64,000 nt of DNA from Bacillota bacterium (GTDB taxonomy: Bacteria; Bacillota; Clostridia; Lachnospirales; Lachnospiraceae), in contig JAEZGK010000058.1 of NCBI GenBank assembly GCA_023437365.1, positions 62,001-126,000 on the forward strand. The letters run 5' to 3'. The notes under the pieces are model-generated. The model was not told the DNA's origin. It saw only the letters and a list, made by a program, of their open reading frames with translations, and ran no database searches. The position numbers and the translations under genes were made by a program. How positions within the stretch are numbered: position 1 is the first letter of the stretch; every line of letters begins with the position of its first letter. Positions 24,602-33,922 of this stretch are shown piece after piece.

Positions 24602-26335
24602 CTATCTGAAATTTTCCGTCATTCTATTATCTCTGATCTGATATACCCTATCACACATGGCAACTACGCTTTGGCGATGGGTGGTAAGAATACAGGAGTG
24701 GGTTTTGCTATATGCCATGATTCCCTGCAAAACCTTTCTCTCTGATATGGTATCCAAAGCCGAGGTCGCCTCATCCAACAGTAAAATTGGCGCATCTCGA
24801 AGGATTGCCCTAGCTATGGACAATCTTTGAAGTTGACCTTCGGAAAAACCTCCTCCCATCTCCCCAACTCTGCTACCGATCCCGTCCGGTAACTCCATCA
24901 CAAAATCATAAGCAAATGCTGCCTTTAGGGCCGTCGATAGCTGTTCCTGCGTCGCATCCGGTTTACCCATACGCAGATTCTCTTCAATGGTTCCAGTAAA
25001 AATCGTATGTTTCTGCGGAACATAGGAGAATATACTTCTGGTGGCGGCCGAAATGTTAATCACAGCCCCACATTTGTCAATGCATTGTACTTCACCTGCC
25101 TCCGGCTTCAAGAGTCCCAGCAGAATCCGTAACAGTGTGGTCTTCCCTTCTCCGGAAGGCCCAACAATCGCAATCACTTCCTTCGGTCTGACATAGAAAT
25201 TAACATTCTGTAGGATCTGGATACTGTCTCGATACCTAAAATCCAAATGGTTCACAGCTATAGTATATTCACTGTTGTCCAGTATACTATCTAATGCTAC
25301 CGCTACCTCAGAACTATATTGCTCTTCTCTTGGAAGCTTAACAACAGCCATAATTCTTCCAGCACTGGTTGCTGCGCTGATTATAGAAGGTACCAGACTG
25401 ACCAGTGAGGAAAAGCTTCCTGATAAGCCACTGGATAATTGCAGAAACAAAGTCATGGTACCGTAGGTGATAAAACCGCTCCAGAGCCTGTAAACTCCCC
25501 ACCCAAAGGCTGTGTAAGATACCGCAAGCCCTACCACGGATAAAAACGAGTTGGTAAGGATCGAGAATTTATTATAATCCAATGCCATTCCGATATAATT
25601 GTTCTGTATACTTCTCAGTCTGCTGCTAAAGTAATGCAGCAGATCAAAGCTTTTAATTATCTGAAGGTTCTGAAAGGATTCCTCGCCAAAAGACATCATT
25701 TCAGAGCTAATTATTCTCATTTTCTGATTATAGTCACGCATCCGAAGCATCAGCATCTTTGACATCATAAGACTTACGGGTGCACTGATTAATGCAATGA
25801 AAGCCATGGTGGTATCATAATACATAATAATCAGTAATGCTCCCAGGAACTGCAGCAGCCTCGTAATCAGGGATGGAACAAATCCCAATACACTGCCGGC
25901 TACTGTCTCCACGTCCGAGTTCAGCCGGTTCAGAAGATCCCCGCTATGATACTCTGAGATCGCCTCCCAGTCGGTTCTCATGATGTTATTATAAATCTCG
26001 GCCAGCATCTCATTATTGACCTTCAGACTGATCTTTGCTGAGATCCGGCTTGCCGCTGCACCGACTACAATATTGCCGAATGCCATACACAGGATTACCA
26101 GTATGACAAACCAGATATTGCCCGAATCATGGCCTGTGACTGCATCGATTAGATATTTGGAGGCCACACTGCCGGCTAGTCCCATTACAGTGCCCAGTAT
26201 CCCTAAAATGATGTAATAGAGGATAGCCTTCCAGTATCTTCTGATATATTGAGTCATCCACCTGATTTCCCTGAACATTTCCTCCAGAATACCAGCTTGG
26301 AGTTTTTGCTTAAGCTTATGTATATAGATATGCAT
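24602..26335 (-). CDS. ABC transporter, fused permease and ATPase (peptide exporter-like)
   Basis: 577 aa; ATG with AAAGGATC upstream. The six-helix exporter membrane domain spans about residues 35-330; the ATPase follows with Walker A IVGPSGEGKTTLLRI, signature FSEGQLQRLSIARA, Walker B PILLLDEATSALD and the H-loop ILTTHRQS. There is no N-terminal C39 peptidase domain, so it would not cut a double-Gly leader itself; the S26B-like peptidase in the same operon may do this. It is the first gene after the promoter at 26354-26378 and would export the modified peptide across the membrane. It could also be a lipid-linked sugar exporter, less likely given its neighbours. Confidence 0.85.
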   Translation of the reverse strand: MHIYIHKLKQKLQAGILEEMFREIRWMTQYIRRYWKAILYYIILGILGTVMGLAGSVASKYLIDAVTGHDSGNIWFVILVILCMAFGNIVVGAAASRISAKISLKVNNEMLAEIYNNIMRTDWEAISEYHSGDLLNRLNSDVETVAGSVLGFVPSLITRLLQFLGALLIIMYYDTTMAFIALISAPVSLMMSKMLMLRMRDYNQKMRIISSEMMSFGEESFQNLQIIKSFDLLHYFSSRLRSIQNNYIGMALDYNKFSILTNSFLSVVGLAVSYTAFGWGVYRLWSGFITYGTMTLFLQLSSGLSGSFSSLVSLVPSIISAATSAGRIMAVVKLPREEQYSSEVAVALDSILDNSEYTIAVNHLDFRYRDSIQILQNVNFYVRPKEVIAIVGPSGEGKTTLLRILLGLLKPEAGEVQCIDKCGAVINISAATRSIFSYVPQKHTIFTGTIEENLRMGKPDATQEQLSTALKAAFAYDFVMELPDGIGSRVGEMGGGFSEGQLQRLSIARAILRDAPILLLDEATSALDTISERKVLQGIMAYSKTHSCILTTHRQSVVAMCDRVYQIRDNRMTENFR

Positions 26336-26353
26336 AACGATCCTTTCAAAATC

Positions 26354-26378
26354 ATAATACCATATGTAATTTACATAT
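26354..26378 (-). promoter_or_regulatory. Extended -10 promoter with perfect palindrome before the exporter gene
   Basis: On the minus strand TGGTATTAT (TATTAT at 26354-26359) is an extended -10 element with a weak -35. Immediately upstream, inside the spacer, is the perfect 17-base palindrome ATATGTAATTTACATAT (26362-26378), a good operator candidate. This would be the promoter of the whole peptide/EPS-1 operon. Confidence 0.5.
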
Positions 26379-26395
26379 TTTTACATTAGCTGGGT

Positions 26396-26442
26396 ATATA
26401 AAAACTAAGCACAGATAGCAATCCGTTTATCTTACGCTTAGT
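26396..26442 (-). terminator. Terminator of the EPS-2 operon
   Basis: On the minus strand ACTAAGC (rc of 26436-26442) pairs with GCTTAGT (rc of 26404-26410) around a loop with further pairing (AGATA with TATCT), followed by TTTTTATA. It separates the polysaccharide assembly operon from the peptide-cassette operon. Confidence 0.75.
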
Positions 26443-26504
26443 CATTTGTAATATAATAACATTACACGCTTAAATAGTACAGAATTTTGGTTCGATGATA
26501 TGTA

Positions 26505-27662
26505 CTAATTTCCAGCAAAAATTCCAACCAGTCGTCTTTTTACAGCTGAAGCCTTACCCCTTAGTTTTTTTAATGGCAGAAATCTTTCAAATCTCTTAGC
26601 AATTTTTTCATAACCGAAGAGCTCCTGTTCCTTCATAAATACATCTCGTAAATCTAAGGAATACTTCTCATGTGTTTTATAGACATATTTGTAATATGGA
26701 TAATCCAACTGCCAAAAATTCATTAATACCGAAAGGTTCTGGGTCAGATGTAAGAATTTTTGATTATTAAATATTACAAGTGATATCCCTTTCTCGTCAT
26801 TCAACTCCGGTTTGTAATCCTTAATTCCCCAAAAGTCCGCAATCGTTATATCGCTTACATGATTTCCATTGGAATACTGGCATTCATAACAACATTTTCT
26901 TAATGAATAGTTATTTAGAAACCTGTTTAAATAAAAATCTTCTCCCAGCTGCTTAACATAAGTACCCTTCTCCATATCTACTTTAAAGCAATGGCAGAAC
27001 CATCCAAAGTATTTTGATCTAAAATCCACATTATCTATTCTTGAATTCTTGCTGATGTGCTTTATATGAGATTCATATGTTTTCACACTGGGTGTCCCAT
27101 GACAGATTAAGTCAATCAGCATCAAATTATTGTAATCTTTCTTTAAGTAGGCTTTCAAACCGGCTACCTGGCATGGGGTACCGGAAAATATAACCTTTTG
27201 CCCTTCCTGAAGACATTTCTTTACTTTTATATAACTATCTTCAGGATCACAGAAAACATACTTCGACTTTCTTAACTTCTGATACGAATGCTTGTCTGCC
27301 ATAATATGGTGAATATAGGTAAAGTCATCGTTATATGAGGCACCAAAGACTACGTCTTTATCATCCAGGAATGTTTCGACAATTGCTGTAAATGCTCCGC
27401 CCGAGGAGCTTTTTGCTCTGATTTCAGTATCTTTGTGCCATCCGAAATAGCCCACTTGCTCTTTGCAATCATTTAAAAGCTCTGTCTTATCCTTTATCAG
27501 TGCATGACAAACTCTTTCACACGAACTACAGTTAATACAGGATGTCATATCAGTATCAGGATATAGAAATCCCTCCTTATCAAATTCCATCCTAATACAA
27601 CTATTGGGACATATTTGCTCACATGCACGGCAACCGGTGCAAGCAAAAAAATTACTCAACAT
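26505..27662 (-). CDS. FrhB-like iron-sulfur protein (F420 hydrogenase beta-subunit family)
   Basis: 385 aa; ATG with GAGGGGAG upstream. Two [4Fe-4S] ferredoxin motifs begin the protein: CTGCRACEQICPNSC and CINCSSCERVCHA. The FrhB N- and C-terminal domains follow, with SSSGGAFTAIVE, FSGTPCQVAGLK and DLICHGTPS. In other polysaccharide clusters such proteins accompany pyruvyltransferases; the reaction is not established. A redox step on a sugar is possible. Last gene of the EPS-2 operon, 44 bases after the flippase. Confidence 0.85.
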   Translation of the reverse strand: MLSNFFACTGCRACEQICPNSCIRMEFDKEGFLYPDTDMTSCINCSSCERVCHALIKDKTELLNDCKEQVGYFGWHKDTEIRAKSSSGGAFTAIVETFLDDKDVVFGASYNDDFTYIHHIMADKHSYQKLRKSKYVFCDPEDSYIKVKKCLQEGQKVIFSGTPCQVAGLKAYLKKDYNNLMLIDLICHGTPSVKTYESHIKHISKNSRIDNVDFRSKYFGWFCHCFKVDMEKGTYVKQLGEDFYLNRFLNNYSLRKCCYECQYSNGNHVSDITIADFWGIKDYKPELNDEKGISLVIFNNQKFLHLTQNLSVLMNFWQLDYPYYKYVYKTHEKYSLDLRDVFMKEQELFGYEKIAKRFERFLPLKKLRGKASAVKRRLVGIFAGN

Positions 27663-27706
27663 ATCTTCTCCCCTCCTCTATGTCTTTGACTTATTCCTCG
27701 TCATAA

Positions 27707-29149
27707 TTAGTTTGAAAATATTCTTCTTGTGACCTTTTGTGTTGTTAGCCTGAATGATTTTTTCATAACACTGATACTGATTTTAAGCAAATTGCGATTT
27801 CCTATGCAGGCAAAAGGTATAGCAATTCCGAAATTCAATATATCAAGGAGCCTTACTCTTTGATAGCTGATTACACTCATGATTGTAAGGATGAATAGAT
27901 ATATAGCAATTTTTTTGTAATTATATTTGATGCTTTGTATCCTCTTTAAATCCAACATTCTATATAGAACAAGAACCAGATAACTTACTAATGTAGAGAC
28001 TGAACAGGCAGTAATACCCATCTTATGAATCAATGCCAGATTAATGATAACATGACAAGCTGCTGCTACTATTGTGGTGACTCCCACACTCGTTATTTTT
28101 TTACATGCAACATAAATCCCTCCTAAAAAGGAAGACAAGCAACTGAATAACATAGCAAGAAAAAGCAAAGGCATCTGAAAATATGCTTCATCATAATCTC
28201 CCTTAATCAGCTGCGAGAATAAAATTGGTGTGAAAGCAATCAATCCAGCCATCATCCCTGATAATAGAGAAAACACATTGTCAAATATCTTACTGTAATA
28301 CTCGCACGCATCCGAATCCCCCGACGCCATGGAGGCATTCTCCTGCCAGGCCATTGTAAAGGTGCTCTGTACCGTTGTAAATAAATATGGTATCTTATTT
28401 GCAACAGCAAATACTGCGTTAGCCTCTACACCCAGAAATGCAGTAATAATAAGACGGTCTGACAGAGCCAACACCCAATTAGATAAATTATTCGGTACCA
28501 TCGGCCAGGAGTAAGTAATCATCTCTTTTATACTGGAAAGAGATATAAAATCATAGCTTATGATACAATATTTCCGTATCTTCGAAATCAAAAATATCAT
28601 AGATACTATATAGGAGATAATTAAAGAAACTAAGGTTCCTAGCAGTCCCCAACCCAAATGCAGAACAAATATTAGCAGCATAATTATATTTTGAAGAGAT
28701 AATATAATTGATGCTATGGAATATGACACATTAAAGGATAGGCCTCTTGCTATCTGCTGAATAGCAATATATAGAATATCAACAAAAAAGTAGATACATA
28801 TAATCAGCCTGGTGATGGGATCAATACTGTTCAGGCAAAAATATAAAATCGATAATACCACCAAGGAAATTGGTACAATAACAGCGAAAATATTTGTTAC
28901 TATGATGCTTATTTTATAAACATCATTTCTACAATCTATCAAAAACCGAAAAGCTGCTGATTGTATCTGTAGGGTCACCACAGGTAGCAGTAATGCTACT
29001 AACGTCGAAACAAGATCAAAGGTACCATATTCCGTTTTTGTTAATTGAGCGGTTAATATCGGCAGAGTAAATATAGCAACCAGTTTTGGGAAAAAGGTTC
29101 CTACAGATAATGTTACTGTGTTCTTTACAAGCTTTCCCTCACGTCTCAT
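27707..29149 (-). CDS. Polysaccharide flippase (Wzx / PST family)
   Basis: 480 aa from the ATG at 29149 with AAGGAG six bases upstream; an in-frame extension to 29170 lacks this. The protein is hydrophobic throughout with about 12-14 membrane helices. The start LVKNTVTLSVGTFFPKLVAI and TAQLTKTEYGTFDLVSTL are typical of the oligosaccharide flippase family (MATE-like fold), which moves lipid-linked repeat units to the outer face. It overlaps the polymerase gene by 11 bases, the expected Wzx/Wzy pair. Confidence 0.9.
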   Translation of the reverse strand: MRREGKLVKNTVTLSVGTFFPKLVAIFTLPILTAQLTKTEYGTFDLVSTLVALLLPVVTLQIQSAAFRFLIDCRNDVYKISIIVTNIFAVIVPISLVVLSILYFCLNSIDPITRLIICIYFFVDILYIAIQQIARGLSFNVSYSIASIILSLQNIIMLLIFVLHLGWGLLGTLVSLIISYIVSMIFLISKIRKYCIISYDFISLSSIKEMITYSWPMVPNNLSNWVLALSDRLIITAFLGVEANAVFAVANKIPYLFTTVQSTFTMAWQENASMASGDSDACEYYSKIFDNVFSLLSGMMAGLIAFTPILFSQLIKGDYDEAYFQMPLLFLAMLFSCLSSFLGGIYVACKKITSVGVTTIVAAACHVIINLALIHKMGITACSVSTLVSYLVLVLYRMLDLKRIQSIKYNYKKIAIYLFILTIMSVISYQRVRLLDILNFGIAIPFACIGNRNLLKISISVMKKSFRLTTQKVTRRIFSN

Positions 29150-30494
29150 ATCTTTCTCCTTGCAATGCATATGATTTATTTATACTGGGAGATACTATTT
29201 TTATTCTTCTTTCTGCACTTACCATAAGAGCATATGCAATGACATAAAGATAAAAGATTCTGTCATATAACGGATTTCCAGTTAAGCCGTATAAAAGAAA
29301 AAATGTCTGTACCATAATAGAAAAACATAAATACAGTCTTGTTTCAGCCCTAAAGGTATCCTGTTTTTTTTTCAAACTATACAGTAGTTTAGCAGTTCTG
29401 TAATAAGCCGTAAAAAATGCTGTCATTACTAAAAGGAAACCGACAATTCCGGTTTCACATAACAGCTGCAGGAATATATTATGAGTATCGTTCATCTGAT
29501 ACATGGAAGAATACTCTTGAAAAGTGTATCGAAACCCTCTCCATCCCAATCCAAAAATTGGTTGCTGCCAAAACATTTTGATAGCGGGTATCCACAATAA
29601 ATCTATTCTATCGGATGTATAGTCGTTCAAACTCCCTTCACCGCCCCCAAATCGATTAAACAGCGTTGATAATGCCGGAATTTTTTGAAATGCGAGTATA
29701 GTTACACCTGTAATCAGTAATGCATAAAAGAACCATTTTAATAAGGTTTTTACAGAAACTCGGGAATAAAAAACCAAATAAACAAATATCGAAGAAACGA
29801 CTGTAAAGATAAAGGGCCCTCTCTTCCCGTTTAACATAAATGCGGCAGAAGTCATAATAGTAAATATTATAACAGGTACTCTGCCAATGCCTGTGATTTT
29901 GATATTTAGTAAGTATGTGATACCCAGGACAAATGCAATTGCTAAATACATACCTAAGGTACTGTAATGCGTTGTCATGCCTACCATATAACCCAGATCC
30001 AGCATTTCCATCAACCGTCCCTCCCAATATTCGTCCAAATGAAAGGTTGGTATGATATAATTAATAAAAATATTTTTGTTTATGTAGAAAAAAAATCCAA
30101 AGATCAAATGCATAATACTGAATATATAGATCAACTTTAAGCTGAAGCCTTCCCATTCCGATTTTGTACTAAGCAAAATCAGCATTAGAATACAAACCAC
30201 AAATTGAATACAGCTATATATATTTCCATTTCTTAAATCATAATTTCTAAAGACGCATAAGTAGATTATAGCAAACCAAAGACCAGTCCACTGTTCCAGT
30301 CTAATTTTGTCTGCTGTGATCAAAAGAAGAATGACTGATAATATCAGGGTCCCCTGTGCAATACTCTCGCGTCTATAAATAAGCTTCGTTATTGAGTTAA
30401 AATATGGATACAACAAAAAAAGAAATACTGACAGTATTGTTAAATTTATCTTTACTCCTGAATTAGTAACCACAATCAGTCTTCTGTTCTTCAT
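29139..30494 (-). CDS. O-antigen ligase/polymerase-like membrane protein (Wzy)
   Basis: 451 aa from the ATG at 30494 (AGGTG eight bases upstream); a TTG six codons earlier is less likely. About 10-12 membrane helices are visible, with a large external loop containing FGLGWRGFRYTFQEY and NDTHNIFLQLLCETGIVGFL, the H-N-x-(F/Y)-L motif of the O-antigen ligase family. In this locus with flippase, chain-length regulator and priming transferase it most likely polymerises repeat units outside the membrane. It overlaps the pyruvyltransferase gene by 32 bases. Confidence 0.85.
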   Translation of the reverse strand: MKNRRLIVVTNSGVKINLTILSVFLFLLYPYFNSITKLIYRRESIAQGTLILSVILLLITADKIRLEQWTGLWFAIIYLCVFRNYDLRNGNIYSCIQFVVCILMLILLSTKSEWEGFSLKLIYIFSIMHLIFGFFFYINKNIFINYIIPTFHLDEYWEGRLMEMLDLGYMVGMTTHYSTLGMYLAIAFVLGITYLLNIKITGIGRVPVIIFTIMTSAAFMLNGKRGPFIFTVVSSIFVYLVFYSRVSVKTLLKWFFYALLITGVTILAFQKIPALSTLFNRFGGGEGSLNDYTSDRIDLLWIPAIKMFWQQPIFGLGWRGFRYTFQEYSSMYQMNDTHNIFLQLLCETGIVGFLLVMTAFFTAYYRTAKLLYSLKKKQDTFRAETRLYLCFSIMVQTFFLLYGLTGNPLYDRIFYLYVIAYALMVSAERRIKIVSPSINKSYALQGERYET

Positions 30495-31638
30495 AATTAT
30501 TACACCTGACAATCTTTATAAATTTTTCAAACTCTGATCTTGCTTCTTGAAGATTTAAACTATTATCTAATCTGTCTCCCGGTTTAATACCCTGTATAAA
30601 GCGTTTCACTTCACCTGATCCTATTGCATTACTTATACCAACAGTATGACGGTTAAGCAAATGGAACCGTTCGAGTAAATCATACATTTTGCTTTCTTTC
30701 AGATCATTTGTTATCATCTCAACCGCATAAAAAGGTGTTCCTGTAATGATAGCAATGCATATGGCGTGAAAATAATGTGAGATCATACCATCCAATGCTG
30801 CCACAACATCAATCCAATCAAGCGGTGTCAGATCCGGTGCGTTTATGATACCGAATTCCCAATCATATAGAGATATTAGCGCTATTTCCGAACCGAAACT
30901 TTTCTTAAGGTAGCGAACCAGGTTATCTTTAGAATTCATTTTCTCAGAAAACATTATTCCGATACACTTCTTATTTACATTGACATGATACCGTTCTTTC
31001 AATATTCTTCTCCCGTGCTCTCTATCCGGTTTAAAATCATAGATAAGCGTGGGATCATAATTATAGTAAACCTTTTTCCAACTATTCAGCAAATTGCCTA
31101 CTTCGTTAAAGGTCGTCTTATCCCGGGTTCCAATATATTCAAAATCCAACAGAAAGGAACGCAGAAGTTCTTGCTTCTCGCTTATCATTCTTCTGAAGGG
31201 AGCCCTGCCTGATGCAGCATAAGCAAGCTTCCTTGCTCCCAGATTGTCCGGTAAATAGTACGGAGTAGGAAAGCCTCTGTAACTATTTACCTTCCATATT
31301 TCATCACTACCTGCAATCAAAACATCATATTTATCCCTCACCAGATCAATAAAATCTTCGATTCTATCAGAAACGCAATGCTCATCTGAAAGCTTCATCA
31401 GTCTGATTGAGGATTCAAAAATCTTATTTCTTATTATGTAAAAACGCATACGAAATATGTTCTTTTTGGGTTTGATAAAATTTAGATAATGTTCAACTTC
31501 TTTTTGCATTCTGAAGTTAATGATCTCCGCCTCAAAATCCTCCTCCTGATTTAACCGTTCACATAAAGCATACGATTGTAAATACGCTCCATAATTCACA
31601 GCATGAAAATATGTCATAATTCCAATCTTAATGCTCAT
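30463..31638 (-). CDS. Polysaccharide pyruvyltransferase family protein
   Basis: 391 aa; ATG at 31638 chosen because IKIGIMTYFHAVNYGAYLQS is the family's normal N terminus; GAGGAG lies ten bases upstream, and a GTG two codons earlier is possible. The family moves pyruvate from PEP to a sugar to form a ketal. Further marks: VLIAGSDEIWKVN near residue 90, ARKLAYAASGR, and a C-terminal SHYFHAICIAIITGTPFYAV with the conserved His. It overlaps the GT4 gene by 11 bases. The FrhB-like gene in the same operon is a frequent companion. Confidence 0.88.
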   Translation of the reverse strand: MSIKIGIMTYFHAVNYGAYLQSYALCERLNQEEDFEAEIINFRMQKEVEHYLNFIKPKKNIFRMRFYIIRNKIFESSIRLMKLSDEHCVSDRIEDFIDLVRDKYDVLIAGSDEIWKVNSYRGFPTPYYLPDNLGARKLAYAASGRAPFRRMISEKQELLRSFLLDFEYIGTRDKTTFNEVGNLLNSWKKVYYNYDPTLIYDFKPDREHGRRILKERYHVNVNKKCIGIMFSEKMNSKDNLVRYLKKSFGSEIALISLYDWEFGIINAPDLTPLDWIDVVAALDGMISHYFHAICIAIITGTPFYAVEMITNDLKESKMYDLLERFHLLNRHTVGISNAIGSGEVKRFIQGIKPGDRLDNSLNLQEARSEFEKFIKIVRCNNYEEQKTDCGY

Positions 31639-32836
31639 ATCCACCGTACTCCTCACTATAGGTTGGCTTGCAGAATTGTTTTAGTATCCCTTGATATAAT
31701 TCGAAAAGAGAATCCGCATTTCTGTCTTTGGTAAATCTCTCTCCTGCCTGTTTCCGGCCATTCAAAGCATACTCGCTTAACAGATTGCGATTTCGATAAT
31801 ATTTTTCTATTTTTTGAGCAAGCTCCAGGGTATCTCCATAACGATATAATAGGCCGGTTACCGAGTCCTGTATCAGTTCCGGATTAGCCCCAGTGTCCGA
31901 TGCAATTACACCCAATCCCGCATGCATATATTCGGCTGTGACACGTCCGAAGCCTTCAGACTTGGAACATAATAATCCAATATGATAATTATGTAGTATT
32001 GCTTCAACACCGGATATTGCGCCGGCTATAATTAAGCGATCTGCAACTTTCAACTCCTTTGCCCTATTTCGGATTAATTCAATATAAGATTCGTCGCCCC
32101 ATCCGACTAAGTCCAATGTTATGTTATCTCTCACTTCCTTCGGCAGCCGGCCGAGTGCCTCGACGATCTGGTGTTGTCCCTTTGGTTCGCATATTCCTCC
32201 TACCGCTACTAGTCTTAATATTCTGTCATTACACAATTTAATCGGTGATATTGGTATTATGGCGTTATTATTGACTCCGTTATAGATCACTGTGATTTTC
32301 TCCGGATCAATCCCCTTTTTTATCCAACTTCTTTTCACCGCTTCAGAGATAGCAATAACCGTAGTGGTATTCTGATTTATGAATTTTGTATAATTTAAGC
32401 GGTAGGTCCAGCAGTCAAAATCGTCTTCCCCGAATTCTCTTATATGTGCAACATGGGGAATATGATGCTTTCTCGAAAGCAGCATTCCAATATCCGATCT
32501 GACTGAATTGGTATGAATCAAGTCTACGGTTTCCATATCTATCATGTTTTCTATTCTATGAATAGCAGCGGGAATTCTAATATAGTAATAAATTGCCTTT
32601 AATATGAATATAATAGGTCGTTTCCATCGCACTTTAGGTCTCACATCCATAACCGCCCTGTGTCCTGAAGAAAAATTTTGGATACCGTAGCCTTTCAACT
32701 CCTTACTTAAGGAATTCTCTTCGCTGGTACAAACAACACATTCCATTCCACGTGCTTTGATGGATGTTACCACATCCACCAGTGATCTGGTCGCACCACC
32801 TACAATCAACGGATCTGCAATATATAATATTTTCAT
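31628..32836 (-). CDS. Glycosyltransferase family 4
   Basis: 402 aa; ATG with AGGAGG upstream. A GT-B fold retaining transferase acting in the cytoplasm on lipid-linked sugars. N-terminal MKILYIADPLIVGGATRSLV has the Gly-rich acceptor-side loop; the nucleotide-sugar side has ITVIYNGVNNN, AVGGICEPKGQHQIVEAL and CSKSEGFGRVTAEYMHAGLG with the E-x7-E motif, then VIASDTGANPELI. Sugar specificity cannot be told. One of three transferases that would build the repeat unit after the priming enzyme. Confidence 0.92.
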   Translation of the reverse strand: MKILYIADPLIVGGATRSLVDVVTSIKARGMECVVCTSEENSLSKELKGYGIQNFSSGHRAVMDVRPKVRWKRPIIFILKAIYYYIRIPAAIHRIENMIDMETVDLIHTNSVRSDIGMLLSRKHHIPHVAHIREFGEDDFDCWTYRLNYTKFINQNTTTVIAISEAVKRSWIKKGIDPEKITVIYNGVNNNAIIPISPIKLCNDRILRLVAVGGICEPKGQHQIVEALGRLPKEVRDNITLDLVGWGDESYIELIRNRAKELKVADRLIIAGAISGVEAILHNYHIGLLCSKSEGFGRVTAEYMHAGLGVIASDTGANPELIQDSVTGLLYRYGDTLELAQKIEKYYRNRNLLSEYALNGRKQAGERFTKDRNADSLFELYQGILKQFCKPTYSEEYGGYEH

Positions 32837-32860
32837 AGTATCCTCCTGACACTCCCTGGA

Positions 32861-33895
32861 TTAAGTCGGTCGATTTACGTACGTAATACCTGTTCTCCCC
32901 TGTGATTTTCTATATACTTTCAATAATGGTTTAAAAATAAAACGAGGTATGAGTAACACCGGGTATAAGGTAATCCATGCCCGTGGATAGTTCCAAGTAC
33001 ATTTAATCAGATTTCTTACCTTTGTCTTTTGCACTCCGGCAACTGCTTCTTTAATTAATGCATGCCTACCCAATAAACAAATTTTCCATATATAGTACTT
33101 CTTAAACTGCCTTTTGTCGTATCCTCCGACATAAACTGCAAATTTAATCATTCTCCTGTAATAAATACCTTCTACCAGTGCAGTATCGTAGTTACCGATA
33201 ATTCCATATTCTCCAATCGCGATACATGGTCCCTTGACCAAGCCAAGCATATCCTTCTTCTGATTGGAACATAAGATATTAATATAGCTCTGTAAAAAGT
33301 ATGTGCCAAAATATTGCTCTGGATTTACTATCTGTCGAAATCTCTCGGTAGACCATATATAATTTGAGGTATACCCCCATAAACGCTGGGCATAATGCAT
33401 AAACACTTTCTTATCAGTCGTTACAATATCTTCCTTGAATATAGGTAAAAATTTTTTATAACGATGACAATGATCCGCATCAATATAACTGTCCCGAAAA
33501 GCCAAGGCATCCAAATAGGCAAGTGATATCTCCGGATATTTTTCCAAAAAGCATAATATCTTCTCGATAGCATTTTCTATGATGATATCATCGTCTGAAA
33601 TCAGCATAGTGAATTTACCTGAGGCCAGCTTCATACATTGTAGAAAGTTGAAATCAGCTCCGCCGTTGTGTTCCTGTCTGATATAACGAACGAATGGAAA
33701 ATTCTCCAGATATTCATTAATAATCCGAGGCGTTTCATCTGTCGAACAGTTATCCGAAATAATGATTTCGATTCTGGAATCATATTGTTCTAACAATAAA
33801 TTCAGCATATTTCTTATTGTTTTAGAACCATTATACGTAGGGATTGCTATTGATAACAATGGTTGCTGAGTATACTCTCCACTTTTCATGTCCAT
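32861..33895 (-). CDS. Glycosyltransferase family 2
   Basis: 344 aa from the ATG at 33895, with GAGG eight bases upstream; a GTG three codons earlier overlaps the ribosome-binding site. GT-A fold: LLSIAIPTYNGSKTIRNML, IIISDNCSTDETPRII and the metal-binding TMLISDDDIIIENAI near residue 105. The C-terminal part is basic (FKPLLKVYRKSQGRTGI) and may touch the membrane. Substrate unknown. Between the GT8 and GT4 genes. Confidence 0.92.
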   Translation of the reverse strand: MDMKSGEYTQQPLLSIAIPTYNGSKTIRNMLNLLLEQYDSRIEIIISDNCSTDETPRIINEYLENFPFVRYIRQEHNGGADFNFLQCMKLASGKFTMLISDDDIIIENAIEKILCFLEKYPEISLAYLDALAFRDSYIDADHCHRYKKFLPIFKEDIVTTDKKVFMHYAQRLWGYTSNYIWSTERFRQIVNPEQYFGTYFLQSYINILCSNQKKDMLGLVKGPCIAIGEYGIIGNYDTALVEGIYYRRMIKFAVYVGGYDKRQFKKYYIWKICLLGRHALIKEAVAGVQKTKVRNLIKCTWNYPRAWITLYPVLLIPRFIFKPLLKVYRKSQGRTGITYVNRPT

Positions 33896-33922
33896 CAGCT
33901 TCACCTCGCATAGGATTTATTT

